Source: Cucumis sativus (taxonomy: Eukaryota; Streptophyta; Magnoliopsida; Cucurbitales; Cucurbitaceae). From it: 64,000 bases of DNA. Below, piece by piece: positions 51,060 to 64,000 of the stretch. Where the stretch lies: the NCBI RefSeq assembly GCF_000004075.3, contig NC_026659.2, positions 4,960,001 through 5,024,000 on the forward strand, written 5' to 3'. The stretch's first letter is position 1; every line of letters begins with the position of its first letter. The notes beneath the pieces are model-generated. The model did no database searches. It saw only the letters and a program-made list of their open reading frames with translations, and was not told where the DNA came from. Position numbers and translations under genes: made by a program.

Positions 51060-54000
51060 CCTATCTTTAACGTACTCAAAAGGGTCAGAAAAGAAAAGAA
51101 AAGAAAAAACAGTACAAAGATCCCGAGAGGACGGCTCTACTTCTTCTCTGCTCCTGCTGAAGAAGAGGGCGATGATGGAGAGACGGGAAGAAGAAGGGGG
51201 TGGGGGGCCGGTTTGTTTATCTCTTTTTTAACTTTGTACGATAAGATTTTTGACAGTAGTCACTGTAGAATCACAGTCTATGAAAGCGGTTTAGGCAGAG
51301 AAAGTTTTTTCTTGTCCCCCACTTGCAACTCTGCTCTGTTTTGCTCAGTTCAAGTTGAATTGATGAAGGGCAGGCTGTACATTCGGTTTGTGGTTAAGTT
51401 CTTGGGCGGCAAGTTTTTATGGGGATTGATCTTGAAGAAAAGGGTACGTGTAGGGCTATGATTTGGAGGAGAATGGGGGAAGTGTGGGGTTCGAGGTCAC
51501 AGTCTGAGAGTACCGACAAAGGTATTGAAAGGGGGCCAAAGCCAAAGAGGGGTTAAAGTTTTTTGGATTGGGGATTATTGTGAGGATGAAGAAGAAGAAG
51601 AAGATCACCGCCAAAAAGCAAAGGAGGGGTTTAAAAGCAAATAGCCCCCCACCACAACACCATAATCCCCCATTCCTCACTTTGCTCATTTTGGGCCATT
51701 TGCCTCTTTCTGGTATGTTTTCAGGTTCCACATCATCATATCTTGTGAGAGAGATGGGGTCTAGGGAATACTTCTCTTTAATTGCAATTATGACCCTTTT
51801 TGGAACTTTGTTTCCCTTTTCGTCCCTAATTGTAATTATTGTTTTGTGGAAGTCCTCTCTGTGTTTGTTCACTACAATCTCATTCAACTAATTTGAGTTT
51901 GTTAAGAAGAGTTTAGCCACACTTCTAATATGCCTATACACCATTTTAGTTTAAATCTTCCACTCTTATTTTGTATCCAGGCAAAGTTCTCATAATACCT
52001 CTATTTATACCTCTATTTATTGTGTGTCCCATCAATGTAGTTAAATCTATTCATATCATTATGACATCCATCATCAACACTCTTTTAAAGATACAATAAT
52101 ACCTACTAACATTATTGCAACCTCCATAAATATTAATAAAAATTAATTTATATTGTGAACACAAATAAATTTTCTAATAGATCTCTTTTACCTTACTTGT
52201 CATTGTGCGCTTTTCATGGACTTGATGGTTAACATGTTTCATCCATAAGAGATCATCACATCAATTCGGTGCTCACATTTTGATATCTCACAAAGTTTTA
52301 GTTTAGTAAACATACAAGGAGAAAGATCAAGACTCTTCTTTTGAGATTACTTATTCTTCTCGTTTGAGTGATTGAATAAGACTATTTGTAGGTTCTTCCT
52401 CTTATATAAAGATGACAATTTCAAGAATACTTTCAATGATCAAGGTTACAAAGCGGTAAACTGTGTTTGATTCTATTATTTTTCATTTGATATATATTTA
52501 TTTGGTCAACCGATCGGGCCAAACCCTAAGGCGTTGATTTTTTCCTTTACGGGATGCACACTTCCCTAGACCCTCCTCTTGACGATACCCTATAGTTTTA
52601 CACATGCTGGTGTATTTTGAGTCTTTTCTTGAGTAAATCACAATAATGTACTTAGCTGATAGTTTGAATTCTATTTTCAAAAATTGTTTGTAGATTTCCT
52701 AACCCAAACATCACATATTTTGAAATCACATTTTTATATTTTCAATTTATCAAATTTTTTTTATTATTTTTAAATTTAAAATGGAGAATTATGCTAAATG
52801 AAGATAGAAATCAAAGTCTTCCATTTAAAATTATAATATGTAATATATAAGGTATTATATATAATATTATAAAATTAATAAAGAAAATTTACATAAATGG
52901 AAGAAAATGTAAATTATTTACATCTTATAGCAAAAATAAAAATAAATACTTTGGACTTGTGTTAAAATTTTGGTTATCCATTTTGGACTTAGATTAAAAT
53001 TTAGGGTAGTAAACAGTTTGTTAATTCTTATATTTTTTTAAAAAATAGAAAATTGTAAAAGAAAATAGCAAAATAGACAAAAAAAAAAAAAAAAAAAAAC
53101 TATAATTCATAAAAAAATGAAAGATAATTAATTTTTGTTTTTAATGATTTTTTCTATAAATTATAAATAGATTTTTCTTTTTAACATAAAACACAATTTA
53201 TATTTGAACATAATAGTTCGGGTAATTATGACTAATTATATAGTTTACAAAAACTATATCAAACACAATTAAACACACACAGTTTAAATTATAATCCAAT
53301 TTCCAAACTCTATTACCAAACTCATGTTTGAAAACATGAAATACAACTCTTTTTAATTTACCATTTCCAAATTATATTTATTTTAGTCTTCTATTTTTAA
53401 AATTTATGTTTATTTTCGGATGGATTTCATATTTGTGATAAAGTGAGAGGAATTTCATTTGAGTTTTTAATCCAATTCTAAAAATAAAAGTACTGTTTTG
53501 CAACACAAGTTAAAAATCATAGTTTGGTTTTTGAAGATATTTATTGAAATTCAATAGGTTTTATAAAGATTCTATAGGTCCCTATAAAAGTAGTATATAA
53601 GGTTAACTTTTCTTTTTTTAATAAACTCTCCACCTATTTGAACACTTTTTTATTTAAAAAAATCACAAAACTATTGTGTCGACACAAAATTAAAAATTTA
53701 GAAATCTGTTAATATATTTTAGAGTTCGAGAATATAAATAAAATTTTTAGTTTAATCTGAGTTATAACGATAAATCACTACGTAATCTTTATGGTCCATT
53801 AGGAAAGAAAATGGACGAGTTGTTCACGTGCATAAACAAAAAGTTGAGTAAATTTATAAGATTTTAATATAAATGATGGAGAGCAAATTAGAGTGAATTT
53901 TGAATTTTAAATTCCAAAATTGAAAGAAACGCTTTTAAAAAAAACCATAATGAAATGATGTGCCAAAAATAATTTACATTTTTAAAAAAGGAATAAAATG

Positions 54001-54513
54001 AATTGGTAATTTAATTAAAAGATTTAGGAGTTTGTGTGTTTTGAAATTAATATATAATTAGTCTAATCATGGTTAGTAATTATTTTGTGCTTCTTCTAGA
54101 AACTTTAATGCTTTTTTATATTATTTACTTTCACAAAGTTATTTAATTGTTTGATAATATTTGAGTTTTAAGATGTTATATTATAATGTTGAGAGTTTGA
54201 TATTTGCCTTTTCCTTTTATAGAAAAATAAAATGTAATAAATTTGAAATTAATTTGTCACTTTTTTCTATTTTTGAAAAAAATATTTTATTTATCTTGAA
54301 ATATCTATTGTTATTTTAGAGTACGATAAATATTTTGTTTTACGTATCGATATTTTTTTGTTGCATGAGTTTGACATCAACGTGGTGAATTAATATTTTA
54401 TTAACAATTTCTTTTTTATTAATTACTATTGTAAAAATATCCATAAAATATATTAAAATGATTGAAACAACCAACTTGTATTGTTTAAAAATCATAAAAA
54501 TATTTATTTACTA

Positions 54514-54565
<52 letters not shown>

Positions 54566-57500
54566 TTATTGAAATCAACATTTTACCGATAATCTCGTAA
54601 AAAAATTTAAAATTAAGAATTAAATATTTTCTTGAGTAATTTACATAAATGTAACAAAAATTCAAAATGTTTACTGCTTTCATACCAAAATAAGAAAAAA
54701 TCATAAAGCGGATTTTTTTTTAGAAATCTATATATGTGCTTGCAATTTATATCTTCTTCGTTATTTATTAATCTTATGTCATCTAAGTGCAATTAAGGTC
54801 TGAGATTGAATAACTAAGGACATCTTGGGACAATATATGTCCAATATTAAATAAAATAAAGGTAGAATTCTTTCATCATGAACCACATGAATAACACTAA
54901 GGCGCGAGATACAATAACTAAAGGAATAATTATTTCATCTCGATGCATGATATGTCCATGATCATATATCAAATCTACATGATCGTGTATCACACTCACA
55001 TATGGCTTATAGCTTATATATTGTGTGTTGACCGGGTAATTTTGGTATTTTATATTGTAGGCCTAAAAACTATCTTCGTTCTCAAAATTATTCTATATAG
55101 TATAAATGTTTTGCCGATTTGTTATATATTTGTAAAAACCTCTATTTTCATCTGGTTTATATACAATGGAGTTTATAAATGACTTTTCATAGTTAGACTA
55201 ACTATTCATAGTTAATTTATAAATATTAAAACAATATTAAACTCTAAAACTATTCATAGTTTATAAATGGAGTTGTTGGAGTTTATAAATAAACTAGTCA
55301 ATTCTTCTGTCTTCTATCTCTACCGTTGTTGGTGGAGATCTTTTTGTGTCTAATCAACTCTCCTCTACATATGAGAAGGGTTGTTTGTTGGACTTTTTGC
55401 AAGAAATGAGTTAGAAAATTGTGGTCACACTACACGTGGTCATAAGAAACATTCTCCATGTTAAAACCAAAGAATTAATGTCCTTTTAACGAATAAATAA
55501 ATTGAGTTTAAGCTTAACAGTAATTGACATGATATGGATGTCGATTTCCATTTCTAAAAGAATTCTCCTTGGTAAAAAAGGAGACATCGAAGAGACCAAA
55601 AGAGACTCTTCATTTGGAAGATCAATAGCTTCTAGACAACCAAATTCAACCATCATATATATATATGTAATATATTGGTTGATGTAATAAAGGAATACAT
55701 AAGTGTAGCTTTTGTAGGTCGTGGAGAAAATAAGAGAGATTGGTAAAGATATAAAGTAATTATTGAAAAGTTGACGAGTCCCATGAAATAAGAAAGAAAC
55801 GTGAATACAAAGGAATGAAATAACTTTATTTCTTTTTTCTTTTACGTAGAGATTCTTAAATTGATAACGAGTCCCACCATTTGATTCTATTTTTGCATTT
55901 TTAGTAAACATCATCAATTACATAAAACATAACTAATTAGTATCAATTTTTCTTATATTTTTTTTTAATTTGTTAGATTTTTCTTATAAATTTTTGAATG
56001 AATCAAATTAGACCGTAAACTCAAATGGTTAAATCAATTTTAGCTGACTAGCTGATTTTTTTTTTTTTTTTGCTAATCCACTAATTAATTTTAACCTAAA
56101 ATAATTATAAAGAAAACATCCATAAGCTCACTCATTTTAACAAAATTAAATGGATGAACACATAAATTGATGGCTTGATAATATTTGTTAAACTTCTCAA
56201 AATTCAATAAACATTTGCCCTATTATCATTATTTTATATGTGTGTTTTGTGATTTATTACTTATTAAATTAAAAAGAATTTAAAGTGCAAAACTTAAAAA
56301 TTTTAGCTTCTAAAACTTATGTAAGTTTGAATTAGATAGTAATAATAAAATTGAAATTCTAAAGTCTAGAACAAAATTTGTTTTTTTCTTAAAAAAAAAG
56401 AACGAAATTAGAGAACACTTTTGAGATTGGAAGGCCCAATCATTTTATGAATACAAAAAGGAGAGATTCTCGTTGTCCACTCCGGGACACATTTTGATTA
56501 TTTACAAATTGAAGGGTCGTTTTCAAATATTGTCTTATAACTCTTTTTTTTTTTTTTCTTTTCTAAATAGTACTTATTAACTTGTCACATAATAGCTTCA
56601 ATTTTTGAAGTCATAAAAGCTAACCATCAAAATAAATATCCAATGATTAGGTTCTCATACACATACGTCCCAATACACAAACATTATGGACCAACTCAAA
56701 GTATCTAAGTTGGCAAAAAATGAGTCTATCAGTTTATTATTCAAAAATCAATTCAATCCAATCCAAAAAATCTAGGGTGACTCGAGTTGGGTTGACATAT
56801 TTGTTTTTTTTTTTCATCTCTCCATAATTTAGATAAATTTTCATATTGTTTTTTAATATGTTAGGTGAATAAATTGTCATGTATATATATTAATTTAAAA
56901 TCCAATCTACAATGGCCATCCAAAAGAAGTTTTACTTTTAGGTTTTAGGTTTATATATATATATATAACATAATCTGGTTTAGTTAGGTTAATTTGACCC
57001 CTTACTTGCACAATTCGATTACCAAGTTCAACTTTTTTTTCCTTCAATTTTCTAATCCAACCATTACAATTTGAGTTGGGTAATACGGGTTGATCAGACT
57101 ATAATTTCTTTTTAATATCTCTATAATAAATGAAGAGAAGAAACATAATATTAATAATAGTTTCATCTTTTTTGAAGATTGAATAACATCTACTTATACT
57201 TATGTTGTCAATAATAGTTTTCGTTTTCATTTACCTAAAAATGGTTTTTTTTTAAATTTATTTATCACTGCGTACTTAATTATTTCACCTGTTTGTTAAC
57301 CTCCTTAGTATTGCATGTCTATATGTTAAATCTATCAAAAGAAATGATTTACATATCAATCCACACACATTAGTTAGTGAGCGATATACATGATTGAAAC
57401 AAATTAATTAGTAACAATTGATTTACACATAACATTCTATTAGTAGCAATGATTTACATATGTTGTTAATAGATATAATAATGAACTTATTAATGGTAGT

Positions 57501-59010
57501 GTATGATATAATTACTCCTACTAATAAAGAAACATGCAAACGAGCCTATATATAATAAAATAAACTAGAAAAATATATCAAACATATATGATGATAAAAA
57601 GAAAATTAAACAAATGATCGAGATTATTTTTAAATATAATAAAATGAGTTAAATATCTATGCAATATAACCAAACCTCACTGTATATAATTTTTTGTTTA
57701 GATTAAATGCTCTAATGTTTCTCCCCACCCTCATTCAAATATTTTAAATATTCTAATATATATTTCTTATTTAAATATCATTCGAATTATATCAACATGT
57801 CATTTTATTTAATATCTCTTAATACATCAATTATTTTATTTAATGTACACTTGAATGATAAATGTAAAAAGCTTCCTAAACAGTTCTTACGGTAGAAACA
57901 CTTAAAATGATTTTATCACACCATTAAGATTATTGATAAGGTTTTATCAGAGTATAGAGACTAAATAATTCTAACTTACTCAAACCAAAATTGCAATTAA
58001 ACTTAAATATGTTTTCCCTCATTTAATATATCAAATATTAATTTGGACGTTTTATATTTTCTATCAACTTATCTGATCCCTAATTGGATTTGTTGGAGCT
58101 AGGATTGAGAGGACTTATGAACTTACAAATTATAAATTACAATTACAATGGTATGAACTTAATTTTCATTAATTAACTATAGAACACTCTGCTGTATAAA
58201 GCATAAAGTTGCACACTTACATGAGTTGTTGGTAATTACAATTGGTCAATGCTCACCTAACCCATGTAATTACATTTATTCATTCATTATCATTGATCCT
58301 ATAATAATCAATTTATTTATTATCCAATCATAGACCATTTTCTTTTAATTTATTACGTGTTTAATTTGAATTTCTCGTTAAAAGAAACAAAAATGTGTGA
58401 CAATGTTTGAAATATATATTAAATTTATGTTTTTAAGTATACCTTTTGCTGTTTTTCTTTTTCTTTTTCTTTTTTTAATTTATGCTTTTTTCAATGAAAA
58501 TATGAAACAACGAAAATTTAATATTATACTCCTAATCATTTTAGTAATCACCTCAGTGATATTTACCCACATGAAAAAAGATCTAAAACTTGTAGAAACA
58601 TTAGAACAATTACCTTTGAGAGACAAAAATATGTATAATCAATCAATCAACCCTTAACACGATATGTTTGTTAACTAAAGTCAAGAGAAACTCCAAAAAT
58701 GGTAATAAGATTAAGTGCAAGGAAAAGAAAAACATCAATGAAAACATTAGGAAAGAAAATCAATTGAGCAATTATTGTACTTCCCTAAGTGCAAATAGGG
58801 AAGGTACTAAGTAGTCATCAAGAAGTGCCAACTACTGGGTATTGATTGATTAAAATGCTATCGAGTTTCAATATTTTGATTCAGTTACAGACACGAACAC
58901 CGTACACTGACAACAAAATACAACAAATATATGATTGACAACCAAGTGTAAGATTGGAAACTAAAATGATCGGAGTAGAATTCATTTTGTGATCAAGGAA
59001 ACATCTCAAT
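51060..59010. other. AHL upstream region, then long AT-rich intergenic DNA
   Basis: From 51060 to about 51900 the DNA is GC-richer and purine-rich (aagaaaagaaaag, gaagaagaagaa) and is probably promoter. From 51900 on it is AT-rich spacer with short frames only. A poly-A run of about 20 lies at 53079-53098. Frames at 55486-55917 and 58397-58657 are not supported by motifs. Confidence 0.5.
54517..54558. repeat. (TA)n microsatellite, about 42 bp
   Basis: An uninterrupted TA dinucleotide run, directly visible. Confidence 0.95.
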
Positions 59011-59017
59011 GATGATA

Positions 59018-61459
59018 TTAGAGCTTAAAATACAGTATAATGATAATTACAAGTACCAGAACCCCAATTACTGACCCGACGATCCATTTATTTCGACTGA
59101 TTCTTCGAGACATTGTGGTTAAAACTTTTTTACTCTTATCAATGGCATCATCTACCCCATGAAGCTGTAACATTGAACCATGTTGTTAACAGTGGAACTA
59201 TCCCAAGGATGCTTAAAAGGGATAGAAATTAAAATGTGTGTGTTAAGTTTAAGGAATTTTTTCTTTTAAAATGAAGTTTAAGGATGCTCATAGTTAGGAA
59301 CCAAGTTTGTATCTATGCATCTTATGGAGTTAAAGGATGTTAATGACATCAAAAATTGGACTTAATACTCAGCCAGAACATAATATCAAATATCAAGACA
59401 AAACTTACTCTCTTATGGGACTGGAGGAGAGTTTCCCGCTGTTGATGCAAGTCCTGGAGGATTGAGACACCGAGCTCCTCGGTCTCCAGCATGGTTCTTC
59501 TACTCTCTGTGATTCTTTCACCTGACTGATTTATTCTCTCTATGGACATTGTCATCCTCTCTCTTTGATCAGCTGAGGCCTGTAAGAATGTCAGTAAATA
59601 TAATAACAATTTTAAATTAAACCTATGGAAGACAAATATACTTTATTTCAAATGATGAATTATTGAAACTAAAACAATATCTATATATACGAGATATGCC
59701 ATTGATACATGATGGAAATTCACATGATGCTATATAATAGAAACACATCCAGAAACTGACACTAACTCCTGAAACAGATTCCGTTTAAATTATTGAGACC
59801 TCACACAGCCATTGAGAGAGGAAAAGATAAGTACTGTCTATCAACAAAGCTTAGAAACCATCATCACTTCAATCAAAAGAGTGGTTGAAGAAAAATAAAG
59901 ACTCGATAAGATGATCATATTGCAAAGGTTTATTAAATAGAAAGTTCTATAGCAACTCTCATGTTTCCGGAGCGCCTTCAATTTCAATGACGGTATAAAA
60001 TACCAAAAGAGGAAAAAATATTAAAGGGAAATTCTCATTGATGGAGTTTAAAAAAACTTCCAATTGAAAAGGACGGAGAAAAGTGGGGAGAATTTACACC
60101 AAGGGACAACCATATTGATTATAGCATTACTTTATATGACTAAAACCATCCCGAGAACTTAAGATATGCAATAACTTTAACAAGATATTACCATTTAAAC
60201 ATAGGAGTGAAGATTCAAACCTACAAAGGAAGTTATTAGTGTTTTAACTAGTTAAGTTTACCCTAAAACATAGGCTACTAAAATAGCCAAAATCTCAAGA
60301 CTGTTTGGCTACTTCGCTAATTGTCACTAAGTTTTGAAATGGAATCCTATGTTATCTAAATATGGTATTGTGAAGCTTAACAGAGATTTGATCCAAAAAC
60401 AAGAGTTGGGATTAGATTTAAGAATAGTGAACCTAAAGAACCACCATACATGTTGGTCACTTCTCTCATTGCCAATTAGTTTTGAGATGAAACTCATGTT
60501 ATCTCATAAAGACAAAATCATTTCAATCAACGATAAGCTCCCTCAAATTGTTTCCAGACTTAGAACCCAACTCACGATTGAAGAAGCATTAGTGAGGAGA
60601 TAAGAGTATATGTAGTACTTAAAATTTGAAGGCAACTGTAAAATATGAATGATGAAAATCTACCAAATGAGCATCTGCCATTCCAGACTCCAGCAGTTCT
60701 TCACGAGCAGCCTGATCAGCATTAGGTGTTGTCAATCTCTTAAATTCCTTTTTCAGTTTTCCAAGATCAGCTTTGTACTCCCGTAACTTAGCAAGTAGGG
60801 TAGCTTTTACCCCTGGCTGCAAACTTCTAGCCTCAAGATCCATTTTTCGGATCTAGAGAATCAATCAATAAAGATTAAACATTGTATGCATATCAGTATG
60901 AATTTAACCAACTTGAAAAGAAAAAGAAAAAGAAAAAGAAAGAAAGCCAAAAGGAGGCTCTTTAAACATACCAAAACTTCAGCCTCATCCAAACTAACTT
61001 TGATTTCCGAAAGCCATTGCTGTTTCTGCTCTGCAATTCAGATAAAGTTAAAATCACCAAACATTCCAATAGTTCACGATCAAAATAAGAGTCTCTCAAT
61101 AATAAACTTCTTTTTCCAGTTCATTTCCAAAGTAGAATCCAATTCTGCACAATCTAACTCTAAAGAACCAGTAAGAAACACTAAAATTCATCCCAACTCC
61201 ATATTCATATCCTTTCTCACACGGTTTAGAAAACCCAGCACCTACCAATTGTAACTCAAAGATCTCCAACCACAATTTAGGGATTCTCTTCGAAATTCTA
61301 ACGACCAAATTCTACTTATCCCATCTATCTATGTTGAAACCAGAGGCGAAATATATATAGAAAACCTGAATCGGAGGCGGCGAAAGAGTTGGATTTCCGA
61401 GAAACATTGGCGGAGAGTTCACAATATTGGCGCTCGTAACCCTCGAAAACCGTACTCAT
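59018..61459 (-). CDS. VTI11: Qb-SNARE of the VTI1 family (VTI11/VTI13-like)
   Basis: Five exons on the minus strand: 61459-61366, 61030-60972, 60852-60664, 59579-59409, 59164-59018. All are GT-AG and in phase, giving 219 residues (VTI11 relatives are about 221). The start MSTVFEGYERQYCELSANVSRK matches the VTI1 N-terminus. An N-terminal three-helix domain (about 1-95) is followed by the SNARE helix (about 134-195: LETEELGVSILQDLHQQRETLLQ...LHGVDDAIDKSKKVLTTMSRR), then a single C-terminal membrane anchor (198-217, WIVGSVIGVLVLVIIIILYF) with only KL after it. VTI1 proteins supply the Qb helix to SNARE complexes between trans-Golgi, pre-vacuolar compartment and vacuole; in Arabidopsis VTI11 is needed for shoot gravitropism. 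Intron 3 (59580-60663) is the longest and carries a retroelement-like relic. Which VTI1 paralogue this is cannot be settled by eye. Confidence 0.95.
60318..60510 (+). mobile_element. LTR/TRIM-like relic in intron 3 of the VTI gene
   Basis: Two diverged direct copies, about 149 bases apart, read attgtcactaagttttgaaatggaa...ctatgttatctaaa (from 60319) and attgccaattagttttgagatgaaa...catgttatctcat (from 60468). This text is familiar from the end of plant LTR elements just before the tRNA primer site. After the first copy, atggtattgtgaagct (60362-60377) resembles TGGTATCAGAGCT, the complement of initiator tRNA-Met. It is interpreted as a decayed small LTR element. No protein is encoded. Confidence 0.35.
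60919..60948. repeat. gaaaaa/gaaag purine repeat in VTI intron 2
   Basis: Repeats of aaagaa and related units over about 30 bases, within the short intron between exons 2 and 3. Confidence 0.75.
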
Positions 61460-63700
61460 ATTTGACTGAATTTTGGTGAAAGACTGAGAAAAGGTTACTT
61501 AGAGTTTCCGGCAACTCCTCCCCTCAAAATTGGGAGATCGGAAATTGGAGAGAAAAGGAAAGGAAAAAGGGTTGGTGAAGAACAGCCACCGAAATTCTCT
61601 CCGTGGTGGCTCTGAAGTAATTGCCGATGCCGACAACCACAATAAGGCTTTGCTTATTTATTTCTCAATTTTCTATCAATTTTTATCAGAGCTGTTTGAA
61701 CTACAAATTTATCCTTTTCATAAATTGAAGTAAAGTTAATGATTCTCCAAAATGTCTAATGTTTTCATAGTAAAATTCAATTTTTTTTTTATTTTGTTGA
61801 TATATATTGTTTTTGACTTCTCTTGTTGTTCACCAATTTGCAATTTATTGTTTACATTCAAGTGAGGAATTAGATTGTAGTTAAGAAAGAGTAATTCTTG
61901 TATCCTTGGGAGTTGGGACTTTACCTTATGTCCTTTCCAAGTGGGGAATTAGATTGTGAATCTAATTTTGTTTCAAGTCGACTTCACCTTCTCCTTTGTT
62001 GCCTCCTTTTCTTGGAACCTTTTTCGGTTGTGTGTTGTGTTTTTTAGTTTTTCTCTTGAGGAAAAAATAATTTGGTAAAGTTTGATTTCACCATGATTGA
62101 AAATATATTTATTGTTCTCAAATTCAATTTAGAGTAGAGTTTGAATTTCTTGTTGTTAAGCTAACAAAAATGACAATCATCCAATTTAAAGAAAAAAACT
62201 TGAAAACTGTAATTTTTCTAAAGAAAAATATAAGGTGAGCTTGAGATTTAAAGCACTAAAGTATTAGACTAAAATTATTAAATAAACGTTGGTGTGTAAC
62301 CATTATCTGATGTATATAATGGTTTTACAACTAAAAATGTTTTGATAATTGCTCCAATCTTTTCATTTTGCAAATCTAGTTTAAACAAAAACACAAAAGC
62401 AAACCCCAAACAAGTTCTTGCTTAATAATTAATTAAACCAAATAATTTGACTATTTTTAAAACAAACTTTTGGCCTCCAGTTTTGGTGTAGTTAGAATTT
62501 GGACAATTTTACACTGAAAAGTTTTTAGTTTTGTTTCAAAATTTACACTTTTTTAACTCTGAATTTCTCACTATCTTTCAGTTGATATTGTGAAGTTGTC
62601 TATTAATTGACTTAAAAGAAATACATGAATTACAATTGATGTAGTTTTCACTGACTTTTCTAATACAATTAATATTAATTAAAAGATATAATATCATATC
62701 ATAATTATTTTAAATTAATGACAAAGAAGAAACGGAATATTAGTTCTCATGTGTAGAAATTAATAAAAGATATAAGATAAAATATTGAAATCTAAGAACC
62801 AAATAAAAACTAAAGTAAAGTTGCAACGTTCTCAAATCATAAAGTTATAAAAGAGAGCTTATAATTTTCGAAATCCAAAAGTGAAGAAAAAAAAACCTAG
62901 ACCCAAAATTTTAAGCAATTCAATTGATTTGCAAAATAATTCAGCATATTTGTTGGATACTGATGCATCATTGTCGCTTAAGAATGTGAAGTTTAAGTAA
63001 AATTGAAATCTAAACTACTACCTCCTCCTTCTTCCCTAACGTTCAAAACATTTCATTGGATTAAACCACCCAAAACACATCAAAGATTTTTGGTATCAAA
63101 GCTCACTTGAAAATTCAAAGTTGAGACTGCCGGTAAAAGAACACGTCTTACCTATAATACTCTTAAAGTTGGAAGTTCGATTTGCAGCCTCATTCAAAAG
63201 AAAAAAGGAGGATTTTGAGTGGTTTTTGGTTTTTGGTAATTACCATCTCTTTGACCACCAATGCTGCAAGCTCCATGATGCCAAACAAAAAAACACAATG
63301 ATCTGATACAAAATGTCAATAATTATCGAACAATGATGGTTCCATTCCACCTCATCCATCACTTTCATTCGATTCAACTCCCTCCATTTAAAATACCCAA
63401 AGTAAGCATACTACACTTAACATACCAAGTGCTTTACTAGCAAACTTTTTGATTCTGTACATTACTCAGCAAAGATAATACAAAATAATAGTAAGTACAT
63501 GCTTCATTCAAGGATGAATGACAATATGCTTCCAGAATTCGGAATGTTAACGAAAGAGAAAAGACAAAAGATTGAAATCTATGCCTAATCATACGAGGAT
63601 ACGTATAACAACACTAACAAACATCATGGTTTAGAATGAGACTAAAATTCAACTCTGAGAACTCTGTGATCAAGAATTGTAGAATATAGAAGAAGAAACG
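61460..63700. other. VTI promoter and leader, then AT-rich DNA
   Basis: The first 200 bases (to about 61640) are GC-richer and are probably leader and core promoter of the VTI gene. The rest is AT-rich spacer. At 63090-63102 tggtatcaaagct matches all but one base of the tRNA-Met primer-binding site of LTR retroelements (tggtatcagagct) and may mark another relic. No gene is supported. Confidence 0.4.
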
Positions 63701-63968
63701 CCTCTCCAAAAGAGATGAAAGCCTGGAAGTTCATAAAGCATACCTGGGGTGGTTCCGGGACACAAATTTACTTCATAACCATCCCTCTAATTGTAACAAA
63801 GGAGGCTCCAAGTATAGATTTGAAGTGCCCTATCTCCATTCTGTAAATTTAAGATTATCTGGATGGATACAGACTAATTCTAGACAAAAAAATTTAATCC
63901 TCATGGTCAAGTATATGCATTGCGACATCACTTGCCGAAAGAAGCTGAGATTTCTGTTTGAATAAACC

Positions 63969-64000
63969 CTACCCTCCAGTTCCAGCATTGTCGGATGCTA
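63969..64000 (-). CDS. Possible C-terminal end of a minus-strand gene, cut by the window edge
   Basis: On the minus strand, from the window edge, a frame reads ASDNAGTGG and stops at TAG (63971-63969). It is followed by moderately GC text to about 63730 that contains splice-like signals (TTTACAG| near 63841 and CCCCAG|GTATGC near 63752), as in a spliced 3' UTR. In an alternative reading, an exon begins after TTCAAACAG at about 63954 and reads KSQLLSASDVAMHILDHED before TAA. I recognise neither peptide. Only sequence beyond the window can decide. Confidence 0.25.
   Translation of the reverse strand, partial: ASDNAGTGG

Noticed and set aside
51456..51887. 143-codon minus-strand frame with a membrane-like stretch upstream of the AHL gene
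   Set aside because: No ATG start (it opens with TTG), no recognised domain, and its hydrophobic part is the complement of a gaagaagaagaa tract. Kept as promoter DNA.
55486..55917. 143-codon minus-strand frame
   Set aside because: No family motif and AT-driven composition over most of its length; the LEAIDLPNEESLLVSS part is slightly protein-like but too little to support a gene.
1..64000. CRISPR arrays, tRNA or rRNA genes, bacterial-type operons or defence systems
   Set aside because: No spaced identical repeats of CRISPR form, no tRNA-like A/B boxes with a matching acceptor stem found by eye, and all coding signals are spliced plant genes. Short RNA genes could still be missed without a covariance search.

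Overview
This window is nuclear DNA of a flowering plant, almost certainly a eudicot. The evidence is spliced genes with GT-AG introns, plant-only families (RuBisCO activase, LOB-domain factor, clade-A AT-hook protein, suberin-type GPAT), very AT-rich spacers full of poly-A/T and AT microsatellites, and decayed transposons. I cannot fix the species. A cucurbit-like AT-rich eudicot would fit, but that is a guess.

Six genes can be modelled with confidence. Exons were joined by hand, with reading frame and splice sites checked at each junction. In order they are: (1) a GPAT5/GPAT7-type glycerol-3-phosphate acyltransferase, minus strand, 4531-6241, two exons; (2) a Pumilio RNA-binding protein of the APUM1-6 type, plus strand, 26998-32050, nine coding exons, 1051 residues; (3) a short (beta-type) RuBisCO activase, minus strand, 33971-35910, six exons, 443 residues; (4) a LATERAL ORGAN BOUNDARIES-domain factor, plus strand, 44164-45069, two exons, 220 residues; (5) a single-exon AHL15/19/20-like AT-hook protein, minus strand, 49609-50418; (6) a VTI11-like Qb-SNARE, minus strand, 59018-61459, five exons, 219 residues. 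The last few hundred bases may hold the 3' end of a seventh, minus-strand gene running off the window.

The long gaps (about 7-25 kb, 36-44 kb and 51-59 kb) are gene-poor and AT-rich. They hold one end of a CACTA DNA transposon (about 600-1155), two probable Copia-like LTR relics (about 15.3-16.6 kb and 20.3-20.8 kb), a broken coding fragment with two in-frame TAG codons (19.0-19.4 kb), several tandem duplications and AT microsatellites. An LTR/primer-binding-site-like relic lies in intron 3 of the SNARE gene.

The genes do not form a pathway. They are independent loci for suberin lipid synthesis, mRNA control, photosynthesis, organ or lateral-root development, chromatin and growth control, and vesicle fusion. 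I found no CRISPR array, operon, defence island or clearly new molecular system. The points most worth a second look are upstream ORFs in the Pumilio and AHL leaders, the beta-only activase with a G-box promoter, the broken coding fragment at 19 kb, an orphan promoter-like block at 46.4-46.7 kb, and the retroelement relic inside the SNARE intron.
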